Shown: positions 8,809 through 18,959, counted from the stretch's first letter. The stretch: 64,000 nucleotides of DNA from Citrobacter freundii ATCC 8090 = MTCC 1658 = NBRC 12681 (GCF_011064845.1 NZ_CP049015.1:558001-622000), one strand, 5' to 3'. The notes: generated from the letters alone by a model not told the origin. Made by a program: numbers and translations.

Positions 8809-10095
8809 ATGGATGCATTTATTCTCGTCTTTACGCTCGGCATTATGCTGGCAATTGGGGTACCGGTAGCGTACGCGGTAGGGATTAGCGCCATCATTGG
8901 CGCCTGGTACATTGATATTCCGCTGGAAGCGGTGATGATCCAACTGACCAGCGGGGTGAATAAGTTCTCCCTGCTGGCGATCCCGTTCTTTATTCTGGCC
9001 GGGGCTATTATGGCCGAAGGGGGAATTGCGCGGCGACTGGTGAACTTTGCCTATATTTTTGTTGGCTTTATTCGCGGCGGACTGTCGCTGGTAAACATTG
9101 TGGCATCAACCTTCTTTGGCGCTATTTCTGGATCGTCTGTAGCGGATACCGCATCCATTGGTTCGGTAATGATCCCGGAAATGGATAAAAAAGGTTATCC
9201 GCGCGACTTTGCCGCGGCGGTAACGGCCAGTGGTTCGGTGCAGGCGATTCTTACGCCGCCCAGCCATAACTCGGTTATTTACTCGCTGGCTACAGGCGGA
9301 ACGGTGTCGATTGCCGCACTGTTTATCGCCGGGATCCTACCGGGCCTGCTGTTAAGTTTCAGTCTGATGGTAATGTGCGTGGCTTTTGCGCACAAGCGCG
9401 GTTATCCAAAAGGGGAACGCGTACCGTTTCGCCAGGCGCTGAAGATTTTCGTCGATACGCTGTGGGGCCTGATGACGGTTGTGATCATCATGGGCGGCAT
9501 CCTGTCAGGTATCTTTACCGCGACGGAGTCTGCTGCGATTGCCTGCCTTTGGGCCTTCTTTGTCACCATGTTTATCTATCGTGACTATAAATGGTCTGAG
9601 CTGCCAAAGCTGATGTTCCGCACGGTGAAAACGGTCACGATCGTCATGATCCTGATAGGCTTTGCCGCTGCGTTCGGCGCCGTCATGACTTATATGCAGT
9701 TGCCGATGCGTATCACTGAAGCCTTCACCAGCATCTCGGACAACAAATACGTCATTCTGATGTGCATTAACATCATGCTGCTGCTGATCGGTACGCTGAT
9801 GGATATGGCGCCGTTGATCCTGATTTTGACGCCGGTTCTGCTGCCAGTGACCAACGCGCTCGGCATTGATCCGGTCCATTTTGGCATGATCATGCTGGTG
9901 AACTTAGGGATCGGCCTTATTACGCCACCGGTAGGGTCGGTGCTGTTTGTGGCCAGTGCGGTGAGTAAGCAGAAAATAGAACAGGTGGTAAAGGCGATGC
10001 TGCCGTTCTACCTCGTGCTATTCCTGGTGCTGATGCTCGTGACATACATTCCGGCGATTTCACTGTTCCTGCCGAAATTGTTTGGCGTGATGTGA
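8809..10095 (+). CDS. TRAP transporter large permease, DctM type
   Basis: 428-residue inner-membrane subunit with about twelve hydrophobic helices, the ion-coupled translocation subunit of the TRAP system. Family motifs include LLAIPFFILAGAIMAEGGIA near residue 50, FFGAISGSSVADTASIGSVM near residue 105 and NLGIGLITPPVGSVLFV near residue 365. The ribosome site AGAAAGGAAAGC precedes the ATG. Length and motifs are normal. The three genes sit between mgtA and ridA, which are adjacent in E. coli K-12, so the operon is a lineage-specific insertion or was lost in E. coli. Confidence 0.95.
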   Translation: MDAFILVFTLGIMLAIGVPVAYAVGISAIIGAWYIDIPLEAVMIQLTSGVNKFSLLAIPFFILAGAIMAEGGIARRLVNFAYIFVGFIRGGLSLVNIVASTFFGAISGSSVADTASIGSVMIPEMDKKGYPRDFAAAVTASGSVQAILTPPSHNSVIYSLATGGTVSIAALFIAGILPGLLLSFSLMVMCVAFAHKRGYPKGERVPFRQALKIFVDTLWGLMTVVIIMGGILSGIFTATESAAIACLWAFFVTMFIYRDYKWSELPKLMFRTVKTVTIVMILIGFAAAFGAVMTYMQLPMRITEAFTSISDNKYVILMCINIMLLLIGTLMDMAPLILILTPVLLPVTNALGIDPVHFGMIMLVNLGIGLITPPVGSVLFVASAVSKQKIEQVVKAMLPFYLVLFLVLMLVTYIPAISLFLPKLFGVM

Positions 10096-10100
10096 TAAAT

Positions 10101-10177
10101 GCCCGGTGGCGCTCACGCTTACCGGGCCTACAAACTACGCTTGCGTAGGCCGGATAAGGCGAAGCCGCCATCCGGCA
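10101..10177. repeat. BIME: two inverted REP units
   Basis: Two REP palindromes in inverted orientation (GCCCGGTGGCGC...GGGCCTAC and GTAGGCCGGATAAGGCGAAG...CCGGCA) fill the gap between the convergent dctM and ridA genes. Confidence 0.85.
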
Positions 10178-10186
10178 CAAGGAGAC

Positions 10187-10573
10187 TTAGCGACGAACGG
10201 CGATCGCTTCAATCTCGATTTTCACGTCTTTCGGCAGACGGGCAACTTCTACGCAAGAACGCGCCGGGAAGGTCGCGTTGTGCTCGGTGAAGAATGCTTC
10301 GTAGGTCGCGTTTACGGTGGCGAAATCGTTCAGGTCTTTAACGAAAACGGTCGTTTTTACGATGTCGCCCACTTTCAGGCCTGCTGCTTCAACGATAGCT
10401 TTTACGTTTTCCAGCGACTGACGTGCCTGAGCGGATACGTCTTCCGCTACGGCACCGGTTTTCGGATCGACCGGGATCTGACCGGAAGTGATTACCATGC
10501 TACCCAGGTCAACGCCCTGAACGTATGGGCCGATTGCTGCTGGTGCATTTTCCGTCGCGATAGTCTTGCTCAT
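10187..10573 (-). CDS. ridA: 2-iminobutanoate/2-iminopropanoate deaminase RidA
   Basis: YjgF/YER057c/UK114-family enzyme that hydrolyses reactive enamine/imine intermediates made by PLP enzymes such as threonine dehydratase. The protein is 128 residues, exactly the usual length, from ATG 10573 (MSKTIATENAPAAIGPYVQ) with GGAGAAATC upstream. An in-frame extension to 10675 is not needed. The catalytic Arg of the family is visible in FPARSCVEVARLP near residue 105. It is a trimeric cytoplasmic protein and lies downstream of pyrBI in the same direction. Confidence 0.97.
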   Translation of the reverse strand: MSKTIATENAPAAIGPYVQGVDLGSMVITSGQIPVDPKTGAVAEDVSAQARQSLENVKAIVEAAGLKVGDIVKTTVFVKDLNDFATVNATYEAFFTEHNATFPARSCVEVARLPKDVKIEIEAIAVRR

Positions 10574-10773
10574 GATTTCTCCTGAATTTACAGCGGTAGT
10601 AGAATGTTCCCGCCCATTATACACGTCATCCTTCACACTGCCTCTTCGTTGGCTACGTCCTCTTACCCTGGTCACATAGTTTACTATGCTCCCAGTGATA
10701 ATCGGACTTGCCGCCTCGATGCATTGCGAATGCTTATGTGTAACGGGAGCCGGGATCTCATAACCAACCCCAA
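10574..10773. other. pyrI-ridA gap with short palindromes
   Basis: 200 bases containing the presumed ridA promoter. The palindrome ATAGTTTACTAT lies at 10677-10688, next to the GC-rich stretch CTCTTCGTTGGCTACGTCC. Similar extragenic sequence occurs near other enterobacterial genes in my memory, but I do not recognise a named element. No strong pyrBI terminator is visible. Confidence 0.4.
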
Positions 10774-11235
10774 TTAGTTGGCCAGCACCACATAATGCGA
10801 AAACTCTTTTTCACAGTATTTGCATTTGAGTGCGATGTCATCAGCGCGTTTTTTCACTGCAAAACTGGAAGAAACCGGCTCAGCATGACTGATGCAGTTG
10901 CTGTTCGGGCAAACCAGCACGTTATCGATACGCTCAGGCAGGCTCGGACGTGATTTACCCACCACGTCGTAATCGTCAATGCGGTTTACCGTTGCCTGCG
11001 GGGCGTACAGGGAGAGCTGGTTTACCTGCTCGTCGGTCAGGAACGTGTTTTCGATTTTAATCAGATCCTTACGACCCATCTCGCCAGACGGCAGGTTCAG
11101 ACCGATGGTGATACGTTGGTCGGTTTCCGTCAGTTTGAACAGCGTCAGCAGCTTAAAACCAACCTGTGCGGGAATATGGTCAATCACGGTGCCACGTTTG
11201 ATGGCTTCAACCTGCAGTTTGTTATCGTGTGTCAT
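10774..11235 (-). CDS. pyrI: Aspartate carbamoyltransferase regulatory chain PyrI
   Basis: Allosteric subunit that binds CTP/ATP and assembles with PyrB into the dodecameric ATCase of pyrimidine synthesis. The length, 153 residues, is exact for the family. The start is ATG 11235 ([20 protein letters not shown]). The C-terminal zinc site shows four cysteines in CPNSNC (near 109-114) and CKYC (near 138-141). It starts 13 bases after the pyrB stop. Confidence 0.98.
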   Translation of the reverse strand: MTHDNKLQVEAIKRGTVIDHIPAQVGFKLLTLFKLTETDQRITIGLNLPSGEMGRKDLIKIENTFLTDEQVNQLSLYAPQATVNRIDDYDVVGKSRPSLPERIDNVLVCPNSNCISHAEPVSSSFAVKKRADDIALKCKYCEKEFSHYVVLAN

Positions 11236-11248
11236 CTCTTTTTCTCCC

Positions 11249-12184
11249 TTACAGTGCCAGTTCGCTATTCAGTACCAGTGCCAGTAACGCCTGGCGGGCG
11301 AAGATGCCGTTGCCAGCCTGCTGGAAATACCAGGCGTGCGGCGTCTTATCGACGTCGGTGGTGATTTCATCGATGCGCGGCAGCGGATGCAGCACCTTCA
11401 TGTTCGCTCTGGCACCGTTCAAATCGCTGGCGCGCAGGACAAACTGTGCTTTCACGTTGGCGTATTCGGACGGGTCCAGACGCTCTTTTTGTACGCGGGT
11501 CATGTAGAGGATATCGACCTCCGCCATCACCTCTTCGATAGTGCCGTGCAGGCTCCAGGCGATACCTTTTTCGTTCAACATATCCAGAATGTATTGCGGC
11601 ATGGCCAGTGCGTCCGGGGCGATGAAGTAGAAACGGTTACCTTCGAACTTCGCCAGCGCCTGGGTCAGGGAGTGGACGGTACGGCCATATTTCAGGTCAC
11701 CCACCATGGCGATGTGCAGATTGTCCAGGCGACCCTGCGTTTCCTGAATGGTAAACAGGTCCAGCAGCGTTTGGGTGGGATGTTGGTTGGAGCCGTCGCC
11801 TGCGTTCAGTACCGGAACGTTACCGGAGAACTCTGTAGCCAGACGTGCGGCGCCTTCCTGCGGATGACGCATGACGATGGCGTCGACATAGGTGCTGATG
11901 ACGGAAATGGTATCGGCCAGGGTTTCGCCTTTTTTGCCCAGCGACGTGTTGCTGCTGTCAGAAAAACCCACCACGCTGGCGCCCAGGCGGTGCATGGAGG
12001 TTTCAAAGGATAAACGGGTGCGGGTTGACGCTTCAAAGAAGCAACTGGCGATAACCTTATGCTTTAACAGCTCCGGCTGTGGGTTAGCTTTTAATTTCGC
12101 CGCCGTCGCGAGGACCAGATTGAGGTCATCGCGGCTGAGGTCGTTTATGGAAATGATGTGTTTTTGATAGAGCGGGTTAGCCAT
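11249..12184 (-). CDS. pyrB: Aspartate carbamoyltransferase catalytic chain PyrB
   Basis: Catalyses carbamoyl phosphate plus aspartate to N-carbamoyl aspartate, the first committed step of pyrimidine synthesis. I chose ATG 12184 ([16 protein letters not shown]), giving 311 residues as in E. coli; GGAGATAAAC lies upstream, and the eight in-frame residues before it are leader. The carbamoyl-phosphate motif is [13 protein letters not shown] near residue 50, and [12 protein letters not shown] lies near residue 134. It is controlled by the pyrL attenuator just upstream. Confidence 0.98.
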   Translation of the reverse strand: MANPLYQKHIISINDLSRDDLNLVLATAAKLKANPQPELLKHKVIASCFFEASTRTRLSFETSMHRLGASVVGFSDSSNTSLGKKGETLADTISVISTYVDAIVMRHPQEGAARLATEFSGNVPVLNAGDGSNQHPTQTLLDLFTIQETQGRLDNLHIAMVGDLKYGRTVHSLTQALAKFEGNRFYFIAPDALAMPQYILDMLNEKGIAWSLHGTIEEVMAEVDILYMTRVQKERLDPSEYANVKAQFVLRASDLNGARANMKVLHPLPRIDEITTDVDKTPHAWYFQQAGNGIFARQALLALVLNSELAL

Positions 12185-12206
12185 GTTTATCTCCTGACGC
12201 CTGGGC

Positions 12207-12234
12207 AAAAAAAAAGCCCCTCAATTGAGGGGCT
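12207..12234 (-). terminator. pyrBI attenuator
   Basis: On the minus strand a perfect 20-base palindrome AGCCCCTCAATTGAGGGGCT is followed by nine U residues, 23 bases before pyrB. This is the UTP-sensing attenuator known upstream of pyrBI: when UTP is low, a ribosome translating pyrL stays close behind the stalled RNA polymerase and prevents the hairpin. Confidence 0.93.
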
Positions 12235-12322
12235 CGGAATGGGTGATCAACGGAAAGAAAAACGGCAGGCCAGCGTCCTTTTTCAGACGCGGTAAGACAA
12301 AATGTCGTACACACTGAACCAT
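12221..12322 (-). CDS. pyrL: pyrBI operon leader peptide PyrL
   Basis: 33-codon ORF starting MVQCVRHFVLPRLKKDAGLP and running through a U-rich pause region (PFFFPLITH). The N-terminal part equals the known PyrL leader of E. coli. It ends with TGA at 12221-12223, inside the attenuator palindrome, whereas E. coli PyrL (44 codons as I recall) reads through the hairpin. The ribosome site GGGAGGA precedes the start. Role: translation-coupled transcription attenuation of pyrBI. Confidence 0.9.
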   Translation of the reverse strand: MVQCVRHFVLPRLKKDAGLPFFFPLITHSEPLN

Positions 12323-12347
12323 ACATCCTCCCGGCAAATTGTCCGCG

Positions 12348-12375
12348 ATTATACTCAGCTCCGTTATGGGATCAA
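12348..12375 (-). promoter_or_regulatory. pyrBI promoter
   Basis: On the minus strand, TTGATC (12375-12370) is followed after 16 bases by a perfect TATAAT (12353-12348), about 25 bases upstream of the pyrL start. Confidence 0.7.
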
Positions 12376-12412
12376 GCGGAAAATGCACAATTTATTCACC
12401 GCAAACGGTTCT

Positions 12413-12430
12413 TATGAATTTTAATTCATT
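12413..12430. promoter_or_regulatory. Perfect ARG box between argR paralogue and pyrBI
   Basis: TGAATTTTAATTCA (12415-12428) is a perfect match to the ArgR half-sites TGAAT/ATTCA with a 4-base AT spacer. It overlaps the stop codon of the argR paralogue and lies about 40 bases upstream of the pyrBI -35. It is a single box, whereas strong ArgR targets usually carry two. Confidence 0.55.
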
Positions 12431-12900
12431 TTAAATAGATAGTTAATCTGCTTGTGCACCAGCCCCGTTCGCTGCACAACTCGCGGCGCAACCCAGACAA
12501 TACTGCTGCCAGCGATGACACCCAGAATCTCTGGTAACGCGTGGTAATCGAGGATTCTGGCAACGGCACGGCCATAACCTGCCGCCGTGTGGATGAGGAT
12601 AAATTCGCTATTGTGCTCAACGCTGACCACCATTTCAGCAATCGATCGGGCAGCATCAGGAGCGGGGCGCGACTGCGGATTTACAGAATAAATTTTTTGC
12701 CCTTTTGTATTTCTTATTTTTATAGCCCCGAGCAGTTTCAGCAGACGGGATACCGTTGACTGGCTAATTCCGGTAAAACCATGGTGTTGGAGATCGCGGC
12801 GAAGCGCTTCCTGAGAAAGGTAGCTTTTTTCGCTAATCAGGCGCTGACAAATCGCCAATTGTTTCTGCTCTTTGGTCGAGTAATCATCGAATTCCTTCAT
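12421..12900 (-). CDS. ArgR-family arginine repressor paralogue (ADI-linked)
   Basis: 159-residue ArgR/AhrC-type protein: winged-helix DNA-binding domain with GISQSTVSRLLKLLGAIKIRN (residues 44-64) and a C-terminal oligomerization/arginine-binding domain with ILGVIAGSSIVWVAP near residue 130. In E. coli ArgR the corresponding sequence is GTIAGDDTIF, whose two aspartates bind arginine; here they are replaced by SS, so ligand recognition may differ. It is last in the arginine deiminase cluster, as in Salmonella, and probably regulates arcACB. The main biosynthetic argR would lie elsewhere. Confidence 0.9.
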   Translation of the reverse strand: MKEFDDYSTKEQKQLAICQRLISEKSYLSQEALRRDLQHHGFTGISQSTVSRLLKLLGAIKIRNTKGQKIYSVNPQSRPAPDAARSIAEMVVSVEHNSEFILIHTAAGYGRAVARILDYHALPEILGVIAGSSIVWVAPRVVQRTGLVHKQINYLFKMN

Positions 12901-13010
12901 AAATACACCCTAAGTTTATCATTTGTATCAATGTGATGGCGGAATTCACCACATTTGCAGTATCAATAACGGCTCAAACGGGCGGTTGCGCAGAAAAACG
13001 AGAGTGCGCT

Positions 13011-13037
13011 CAAAAAAGCCGTCGGGATCCGACGGCT
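13011..13037 (-). terminator. Terminator after the ADI-cluster transporter gene
   Basis: Perfect 9-bp stem AGCCGTCGG/CCGACGGCT with loop ATC, followed on the minus strand by six U. It ends 7 bases downstream of the transporter stop and separates it from the argR paralogue. Confidence 0.9.
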
Positions 13038-13044
13038 AAAAGGG

Positions 13045-14448
13045 CTACAACATCGCGCCGATACTCAGGACGGCCATGTTCAGTAACGTCAAAATGAGCA
13101 GGAGCGGGGCGACCCATTTCAGGTAGCGCACGTAAGGAACACGGGCGATGGCTAACCCACCCATCACGACGGCAGAGGTGGGTGTAATCAGATTCACAAT
13201 GCCGGAAGCGGATTGATACGCGGTGACGACCAGATCCCTCTGTACATGCGCGAAGTCGGCTAGCGGGGCCATAATGGGCATCGTGAGCACCGCCAGGCCA
13301 GACGAGGAAGGGACCAGGAAGGAGAGCAATACTTCCAGCCAGTAGGTTACATTGATGAAAATGGTGGTGGACAGACCTGAGACTAAATTTTCGGCGCTGT
13401 GCAAAATAGTGTGGGTGATCATGCCGTTGTCCATCACCACGACGATACCGCGTGCAATGCCGATAATCAGCGCCACGCCAAGCAGATCCCGCGCACCGTC
13501 AATGAAGGTACTGGTGAAGGCTTCTTCACTCATGCGGGCAATCACGCCGACGATAATGGCAGAACCCAGAAAGACTGCGGATATTTCTGCCATCCACCAT
13601 CCGAGTACCGCGACGCCATAAATCATTACCGCAAAGGCGGCGGCGAATATCAGCAGGATCCACTTACGCGTGGCTGTGAATTCAAGATTGGTATTGCCGC
13701 GATTGCCGAGAAAATGCGCACGGTTTTCCTCCATTTTATCCGCCACAATCGACAACTCCGGGTGATTGCGGACTTTGCGCGCATAACGCATGACCCACAC
13801 CACACAGATAACATAGCCGACGACCAGCAGCAGAATGCGCATCAGCATTCCCTGGGTGAAGGGGATCCCGGCGGCGTTAGCCGCGATAACCGTTGCGAAA
13901 GGGTTGATTGTCGAGCCGAGTGTGCCAATGCCCGCGCCGAGCAGAACGGTGGCGGCGGCAACCAACGGATCAAAGCGTGCGGCCATCATGACCGGAACCA
14001 GCAATGTGTAGAATGGGAGTGATTCCTCCGCCATCCCGTAAATCGTACCTCCGGCGGCGAAAAGTCCCATTAGAATGGGGATCATCCACTCCTCTTTACC
14101 GTTCAACCTGACCGTCACGCGCTCGATACCTGCGTCGATGGCGCCTGTTTTGTTTACTACGCCGAGAAACCCACCAATAATCAGGACAAACAACGCCACA
14201 TCAATTGCGCCTGCGGTATAGGTTTCGTGGTTGTAAAGACCGTCAATCGGGGCCAGCAGTACAGCGGTAAAACCTTGCGGGTGCGCCTCTGTGGGGGCAT
14301 AAGTACCGGCAACTGGCACTTCTTTGCCCAGAGTAGCATTCATCGCCATCTGGTATTTCCCTGCCGGGACTATCCAGGTCATAACCGCGACGAGTGCAAT
14401 GAGAATAAACAGGATGGTATATGCGCTGGGAAATTTGAATTTGCCCAT
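13045..14448 (-). CDS. YfcC-family (C4-dicarboxylate anaerobic carrier-like) transporter of the ADI operon
   Basis: 467-residue inner-membrane protein with about twelve hydrophobic helices. I chose ATG 14448 (MGKFKFPSAYTILFILIALV) because GGAGAA lies 5 bases upstream; the 22-residue extension is unlikely. Family motifs include GGTIYGMAEESLPFYTLLVP near residue 130 and LVPSSSGLAVLTMPIMAPL near residue 375. It follows arcB by 55 bases in the arcACB cluster, where a transporter of arginine/ornithine is expected, so that role is likely by context. It belongs to a family different from the classical ArcD antiporter. Confidence 0.85.
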   Translation of the reverse strand: MGKFKFPSAYTILFILIALVAVMTWIVPAGKYQMAMNATLGKEVPVAGTYAPTEAHPQGFTAVLLAPIDGLYNHETYTAGAIDVALFVLIIGGFLGVVNKTGAIDAGIERVTVRLNGKEEWMIPILMGLFAAGGTIYGMAEESLPFYTLLVPVMMAARFDPLVAAATVLLGAGIGTLGSTINPFATVIAANAAGIPFTQGMLMRILLLVVGYVICVVWVMRYARKVRNHPELSIVADKMEENRAHFLGNRGNTNLEFTATRKWILLIFAAAFAVMIYGVAVLGWWMAEISAVFLGSAIIVGVIARMSEEAFTSTFIDGARDLLGVALIIGIARGIVVVMDNGMITHTILHSAENLVSGLSTTIFINVTYWLEVLLSFLVPSSSGLAVLTMPIMAPLADFAHVQRDLVVTAYQSASGIVNLITPTSAVVMGGLAIARVPYVRYLKWVAPLLLILTLLNMAVLSIGAML

Positions 14449-14503
14449 GATGTTCTCCGGATAGCTTGGGCATATGCCGTCAGGCGACATACGCCCGCTG
14501 GGG

Positions 14504-15508
14504 TTAGTCGCCAAGGGTCGCTACCATTACCGCTTTAATGGTATGCATCCGGTTCTCTGCTTCGTCGAAGACGATGGAATGAGCTGACTCAAAAACCTCT
14601 TCCGTGACTTCAAGCCCTTTCAGGCCGTAGGCCATTTCGATTTCACGTCCAACCTTTGTGTGCTCGTTATGGAAGGCGGGCAGACAGTGCATAAATTTCA
14701 CATTGGGGTTACCGGTTGCGTTGATGACCCGCTGGTTAATTTGATAGGGCGTCATCAGGCTAACGCGTTCTGCCCAGGCTTCTTTGGGTTCGCCCATAGA
14801 GACCCAGACATCGGTGTAGAGGAAATCGACGTCGTATACGCCTTCCTCAACATCCTCTGTGAGCGTAATGCGTGCGCCAGTCAAGCTGGCAATTTCACGG
14901 CATTCGGCAACCAGTGCCTCGTCAGGCCAGAAGGATTTAGGTGCGACCAGACGGATATCCATCCCCATTTTCGCTGCGCCAACCATCAGCGAATTACCCA
15001 TGTTATTGCGGGCGTCACCGAGATAAGCGAAACTCAATTCCGGCAAGGTTTTACCCGGCGCGTGTTCCAGCATAGTCATCAGATCCGCGAGGATCTGGGT
15101 GGGGTGAAATTCATTTGTCAGTCCATTCCAAACAGGAACTCCGGCAAATTGCCCCAGTTCCTCCACAATGTCCTGGCCGTATCCGCGATATTCAATGCCG
15201 TCGTACATGCGGCCTAGCACGCGGGCAGTATCTTTCATTGATTCTTTATGGCCGATCTGCGATCCACTTGGGCCGAGATAGGTCACCTGTGCGCCTTGAT
15301 CGAAAGCGCCGACTTCAAAGGCACAGCGGGTACGGGTTGAGGTTTTTTCGAAGATCAGCGCGATATTTTTACCGACCAGCGTCTGTCTTTCGCGCCCGGC
15401 CTTTTTTGCCGTTTTTAACTCGATAGCCAGATCGATCAGGTACTGGATTTCCGTAGGGGTGTAGTCCAGCAGTTTGAGAAAATTGCGATTTTTCAGGTTA
15501 ACAGTCAT
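14504..15508 (-). CDS. arcB: Catabolic ornithine carbamoyltransferase ArcB
   Basis: Second enzyme of the arginine deiminase pathway: phosphorolysis of citrulline to ornithine and carbamoyl phosphate. 334 residues from ATG 15508 ([18 protein letters not shown]) with AAGGAC upstream. Motifs: carbamoyl-phosphate loop [13 protein letters not shown] near residue 55, [12 protein letters not shown] near residue 135, and ornithine site [13 protein letters not shown] near residue 272. It is a paralogue of argI in this same window (18960-19964). Placement between arcC and the transporter supports the catabolic role. Confidence 0.95.
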   Translation of the reverse strand: MTVNLKNRNFLKLLDYTPTEIQYLIDLAIELKTAKKAGRERQTLVGKNIALIFEKTSTRTRCAFEVGAFDQGAQVTYLGPSGSQIGHKESMKDTARVLGRMYDGIEYRGYGQDIVEELGQFAGVPVWNGLTNEFHPTQILADLMTMLEHAPGKTLPELSFAYLGDARNNMGNSLMVGAAKMGMDIRLVAPKSFWPDEALVAECREIASLTGARITLTEDVEEGVYDVDFLYTDVWVSMGEPKEAWAERVSLMTPYQINQRVINATGNPNVKFMHCLPAFHNEHTKVGREIEMAYGLKGLEVTEEVFESAHSIVFDEAENRMHTIKAVMVATLGD

Positions 15509-15523
15509 GAAAATGTCCTTATG

Positions 15524-15555
15524 TTGGCCGGATAAGGCGAAGCCGTCATCCGGCA
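15524..15555. repeat. REP element between arcC and arcB
   Basis: One REP unit (GGCCGGATAAGGCGAAGCCG...CCGGC) sits inside the arc operon, directly upstream of the arcB ribosome site. Intra-operon REPs can stabilise the upstream mRNA segment. Confidence 0.8.
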
Positions 15556-15565
15556 AAAAAAAGTC

Positions 15566-16498
15566 CTACGCGTTAGCGTCGGTGGTTTCGAGACGAATTA
15601 GCGTGCCTTTGTCGCCGGCGAGAATGGCTGAGCCGTCGGCCAGTGAACCGATGCCAGCAATCCCACGACAGTGAGAGACGAATTCCGCGCAGGCGGTGAC
15701 TTTGGGGCCCATTGAACCGGCGTCGAATTGCATTTCACCGAGCAGTTCCGGGGTGACCTGGGACAGCGGGCGCTGGGTAGGTTTGCTCCAGTCGAGGTAC
15801 ACGGCATCAGCATCGGTGAGGATCAGCAACGCATCGGCATGGAGTTGGCGGGCGAGTAGGGCGGCGGAGAGATCCTTGTCGATCACCGCTTCAATGCCGT
15901 GGTAGCCATCGGCTTTTTCCACCACCGGTACGCCGCCTCCGCCGTTGCAAATCACCAGATGATCGCGTGCGATCAATGTGCGAATGGCATCACTTTCAAC
16001 GATACGTTTGGGTTGTGGAGAGGGCACAACGCGGCGGAACGCTTTGCCATCGGCTTTGAAAATCCAGCCCTTTTCCGCGTGTAGCGTTTTAGCCTGAGCG
16101 TCGTCATAAATCGGTCCGATATATTTGGTCGGATTGCTGAAGGCTGGATCGTGGGCATCGACTTCAACCTGAGTCAGCAGCACACTAATTTCACGCTGTG
16201 GAAGCTGGTTTTTCAGCGCCTGTTGCAGCATATAGCCAATCATTCCCTGACTTTCCGCGCCGAGAATGTCGAGCGGATAGGGGGTGACGCTGGCATACGC
16301 ACTGTTTTGCAACGCCAAAAGTCCAACCTGCGGGCCATTGCCGTGCACCAGAATCACGCGCCATTGCTGTGTGAGCTGAGCGATAGTCTTTGCCGCCAGC
16401 TCAATGTTCTTGCGCTGGATGTCAGCTTCCAGCGGCTCGCCGCGTTTGAGCAGCGCATTGCCGCCCAACGCCACAACCAGAGTAGGTTTGTTTTCCAT
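15566..16498 (-). CDS. arcC: Carbamate kinase ArcC
   Basis: Third ADI enzyme: carbamoyl phosphate plus ADP gives ATP, CO2 and ammonia. 310 residues, the usual family length, from ATG 16498 with AAGGAAAAGTC upstream. The amino-acid-kinase motifs are VVALGGNALL (residues 8-17), LVHGNGPQVGLL near residue 50, VICNGGGGVPV near residue 210 and LILTDADAVYLDW near residue 240. The gene starts 9 bases after the arcA stop, so the two are probably translationally coupled. Confidence 0.97.
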   Translation of the reverse strand: MENKPTLVVALGGNALLKRGEPLEADIQRKNIELAAKTIAQLTQQWRVILVHGNGPQVGLLALQNSAYASVTPYPLDILGAESQGMIGYMLQQALKNQLPQREISVLLTQVEVDAHDPAFSNPTKYIGPIYDDAQAKTLHAEKGWIFKADGKAFRRVVPSPQPKRIVESDAIRTLIARDHLVICNGGGGVPVVEKADGYHGIEAVIDKDLSAALLARQLHADALLILTDADAVYLDWSKPTQRPLSQVTPELLGEMQFDAGSMGPKVTACAEFVSHCRGIAGIGSLADGSAILAGDKGTLIRLETTDANA

Positions 16499-16507
16499 GA
16501 CTTTTCC

Positions 16508-17731
16508 TTAGATACCGTCGCGTTCCAGTGGGCAGCTCATGCAGCGTGCGCCGCCGCGTCCACGTCCAAGTTCGTCGCCAGGAATGGGTAAAACGGTGAT
16601 GCCCGCTTTGTCGTATTTCTCGTTGGTCCAGATGTTGCGCTCATAGCCCACGACCACACCGGGGCGTAGCGTCAGGACGTTGTTGGCGTCATTCCACTGT
16701 TCGCGTTCAGCTTCGAAGGCGTCGCCCCCGGTGGTTATCAGCGTGATTTGGTCGAGGCCCAGCGCTTTTTCGAGGGCATGTATCAGAGTACTTTCCTGGG
16801 TGCGTTTCAAGCCGCCGCGCCCGTCTGGCGTCAGGGTCCAGCACTGGACATCCGGGCGTACCACTTCCGGGTAGACGGAGAAGGTATCGATATCAATGTG
16901 GGTCATGACGGTATCGAGGTGCATACAGGAGCGATGTTTCGGCAGTTCAACCGCGATGACGCGTTCAGCCTGGCGATGCTTAAACAGCGACTGGGCAAGG
17001 AATTCAATGCCCTGCGGCGTGGTGCGTTCCGACATACCGATGAGTACCGCGCCGCGACCAATGACCAGCACATCTCCACCTTCTAATGTGGCGTGGTCGT
17101 AATTAATATTTTCATCGCCGAAATATTTAATAAATTCACCATCAGCAAATTGAGGGTGCCAACGGTAGATCGCCCGCAGGTTATTGGTTTCTCTTTGTCG
17201 CGCGGTTTTTGCCATTGGGTTAATTGACACACCGTTATATATCCAGCATGAGGTGTCGCGGGTAAATAAATGGTTGGGCAATGGCTTCATAATAAAATCA
17301 TTAATATCGTGAGTATCGACCACCATATTTTTGATTGAGGCAGGAATTTCTCCGTAGGTTAGCCCACCGCTTAAATGCCGGGCCAGTTCCCGGTGCTGCA
17401 TATCTGCAAGCCAGGCGCGAATATCCGTGGCGAAAGCGGGGCCAAGGCGATAATCAGAGATTTGTGTCTCCAGCAACCAGTCTTTGGCATCTTGGACATC
17501 TAAGGTTTGTGTCAATAAATCAGTGAGTAACAGAACCTCAATCCCTTGCTGACGTAACGTGTTGGCGAAAATGTCATGTTCTTCTCCTGCACGTTCTACC
17601 GAAAGAACATCATCAAAAAGCAGTTCCTGGCAATTTGATGGCGTCAGCCTTTTTAAGCTGAGATTAGGGCGATGTAGCATTACGCTACGTAATTGACCGA
17701 TTTCAGACCCGACATAATGCTTTTCCATCAT
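16508..17731 (-). CDS. arcA: Arginine deiminase ArcA
   Basis: First ADI enzyme: arginine to citrulline and ammonia. 407 residues, typical for the family. Visible catalytic motifs are EGGDVLVIG near residue 218, [13 protein letters not shown] near residue 273 (active-site His), and C-terminal [17 protein letters not shown] with the nucleophilic Cys. Two adjacent ATG codons (17731 and 17728) are possible; AAGGAA spacing fits the second slightly better. It is first in the cluster and faces a long AT-rich control region with a CRP-like site. Confidence 0.97.
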   Translation of the reverse strand: MMEKHYVGSEIGQLRSVMLHRPNLSLKRLTPSNCQELLFDDVLSVERAGEEHDIFANTLRQQGIEVLLLTDLLTQTLDVQDAKDWLLETQISDYRLGPAFATDIRAWLADMQHRELARHLSGGLTYGEIPASIKNMVVDTHDINDFIMKPLPNHLFTRDTSCWIYNGVSINPMAKTARQRETNNLRAIYRWHPQFADGEFIKYFGDENINYDHATLEGGDVLVIGRGAVLIGMSERTTPQGIEFLAQSLFKHRQAERVIAVELPKHRSCMHLDTVMTHIDIDTFSVYPEVVRPDVQCWTLTPDGRGGLKRTQESTLIHALEKALGLDQITLITTGGDAFEAEREQWNDANNVLTLRPGVVVGYERNIWTNEKYDKAGITVLPIPGDELGRGRGGARCMSCPLERDGI

Positions 17732-18853
<1,122 letters not shown>

Positions 18854-18859
18854 GCGTAT

Positions 18860-18940
18860 TTGCCGGGGGCGGCTTCGCCTTGCCCGGCCTACGAGAGCGC
18901 GGTTGTAGGCCGGATAAGATGCTTAGCATCGCCATCCGGC
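18860..18940. repeat. BIME: two inverted REP units
   Basis: Two REP palindromes (CCGGGGGCGGCTTCGCC... and GTAGGCCGGATAAGATGC...CCATCCGGCA) between convergent tabA and argI. Confidence 0.85.
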
Positions 18941-18959
18941 ATTCTTTTCATCCATGCCC

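Noticed and set aside
10574..10675. 34-residue N-terminal extension of RidA
   Set aside because: The family length is 128 residues from ATG 10573, which has a good ribosome site; the extension is untranslated leader.
11336..12013. 225-residue ORF antisense to pyrB
   Set aside because: Mirror frame of the conserved pyrB gene, with no start signal and a shadow-like composition.
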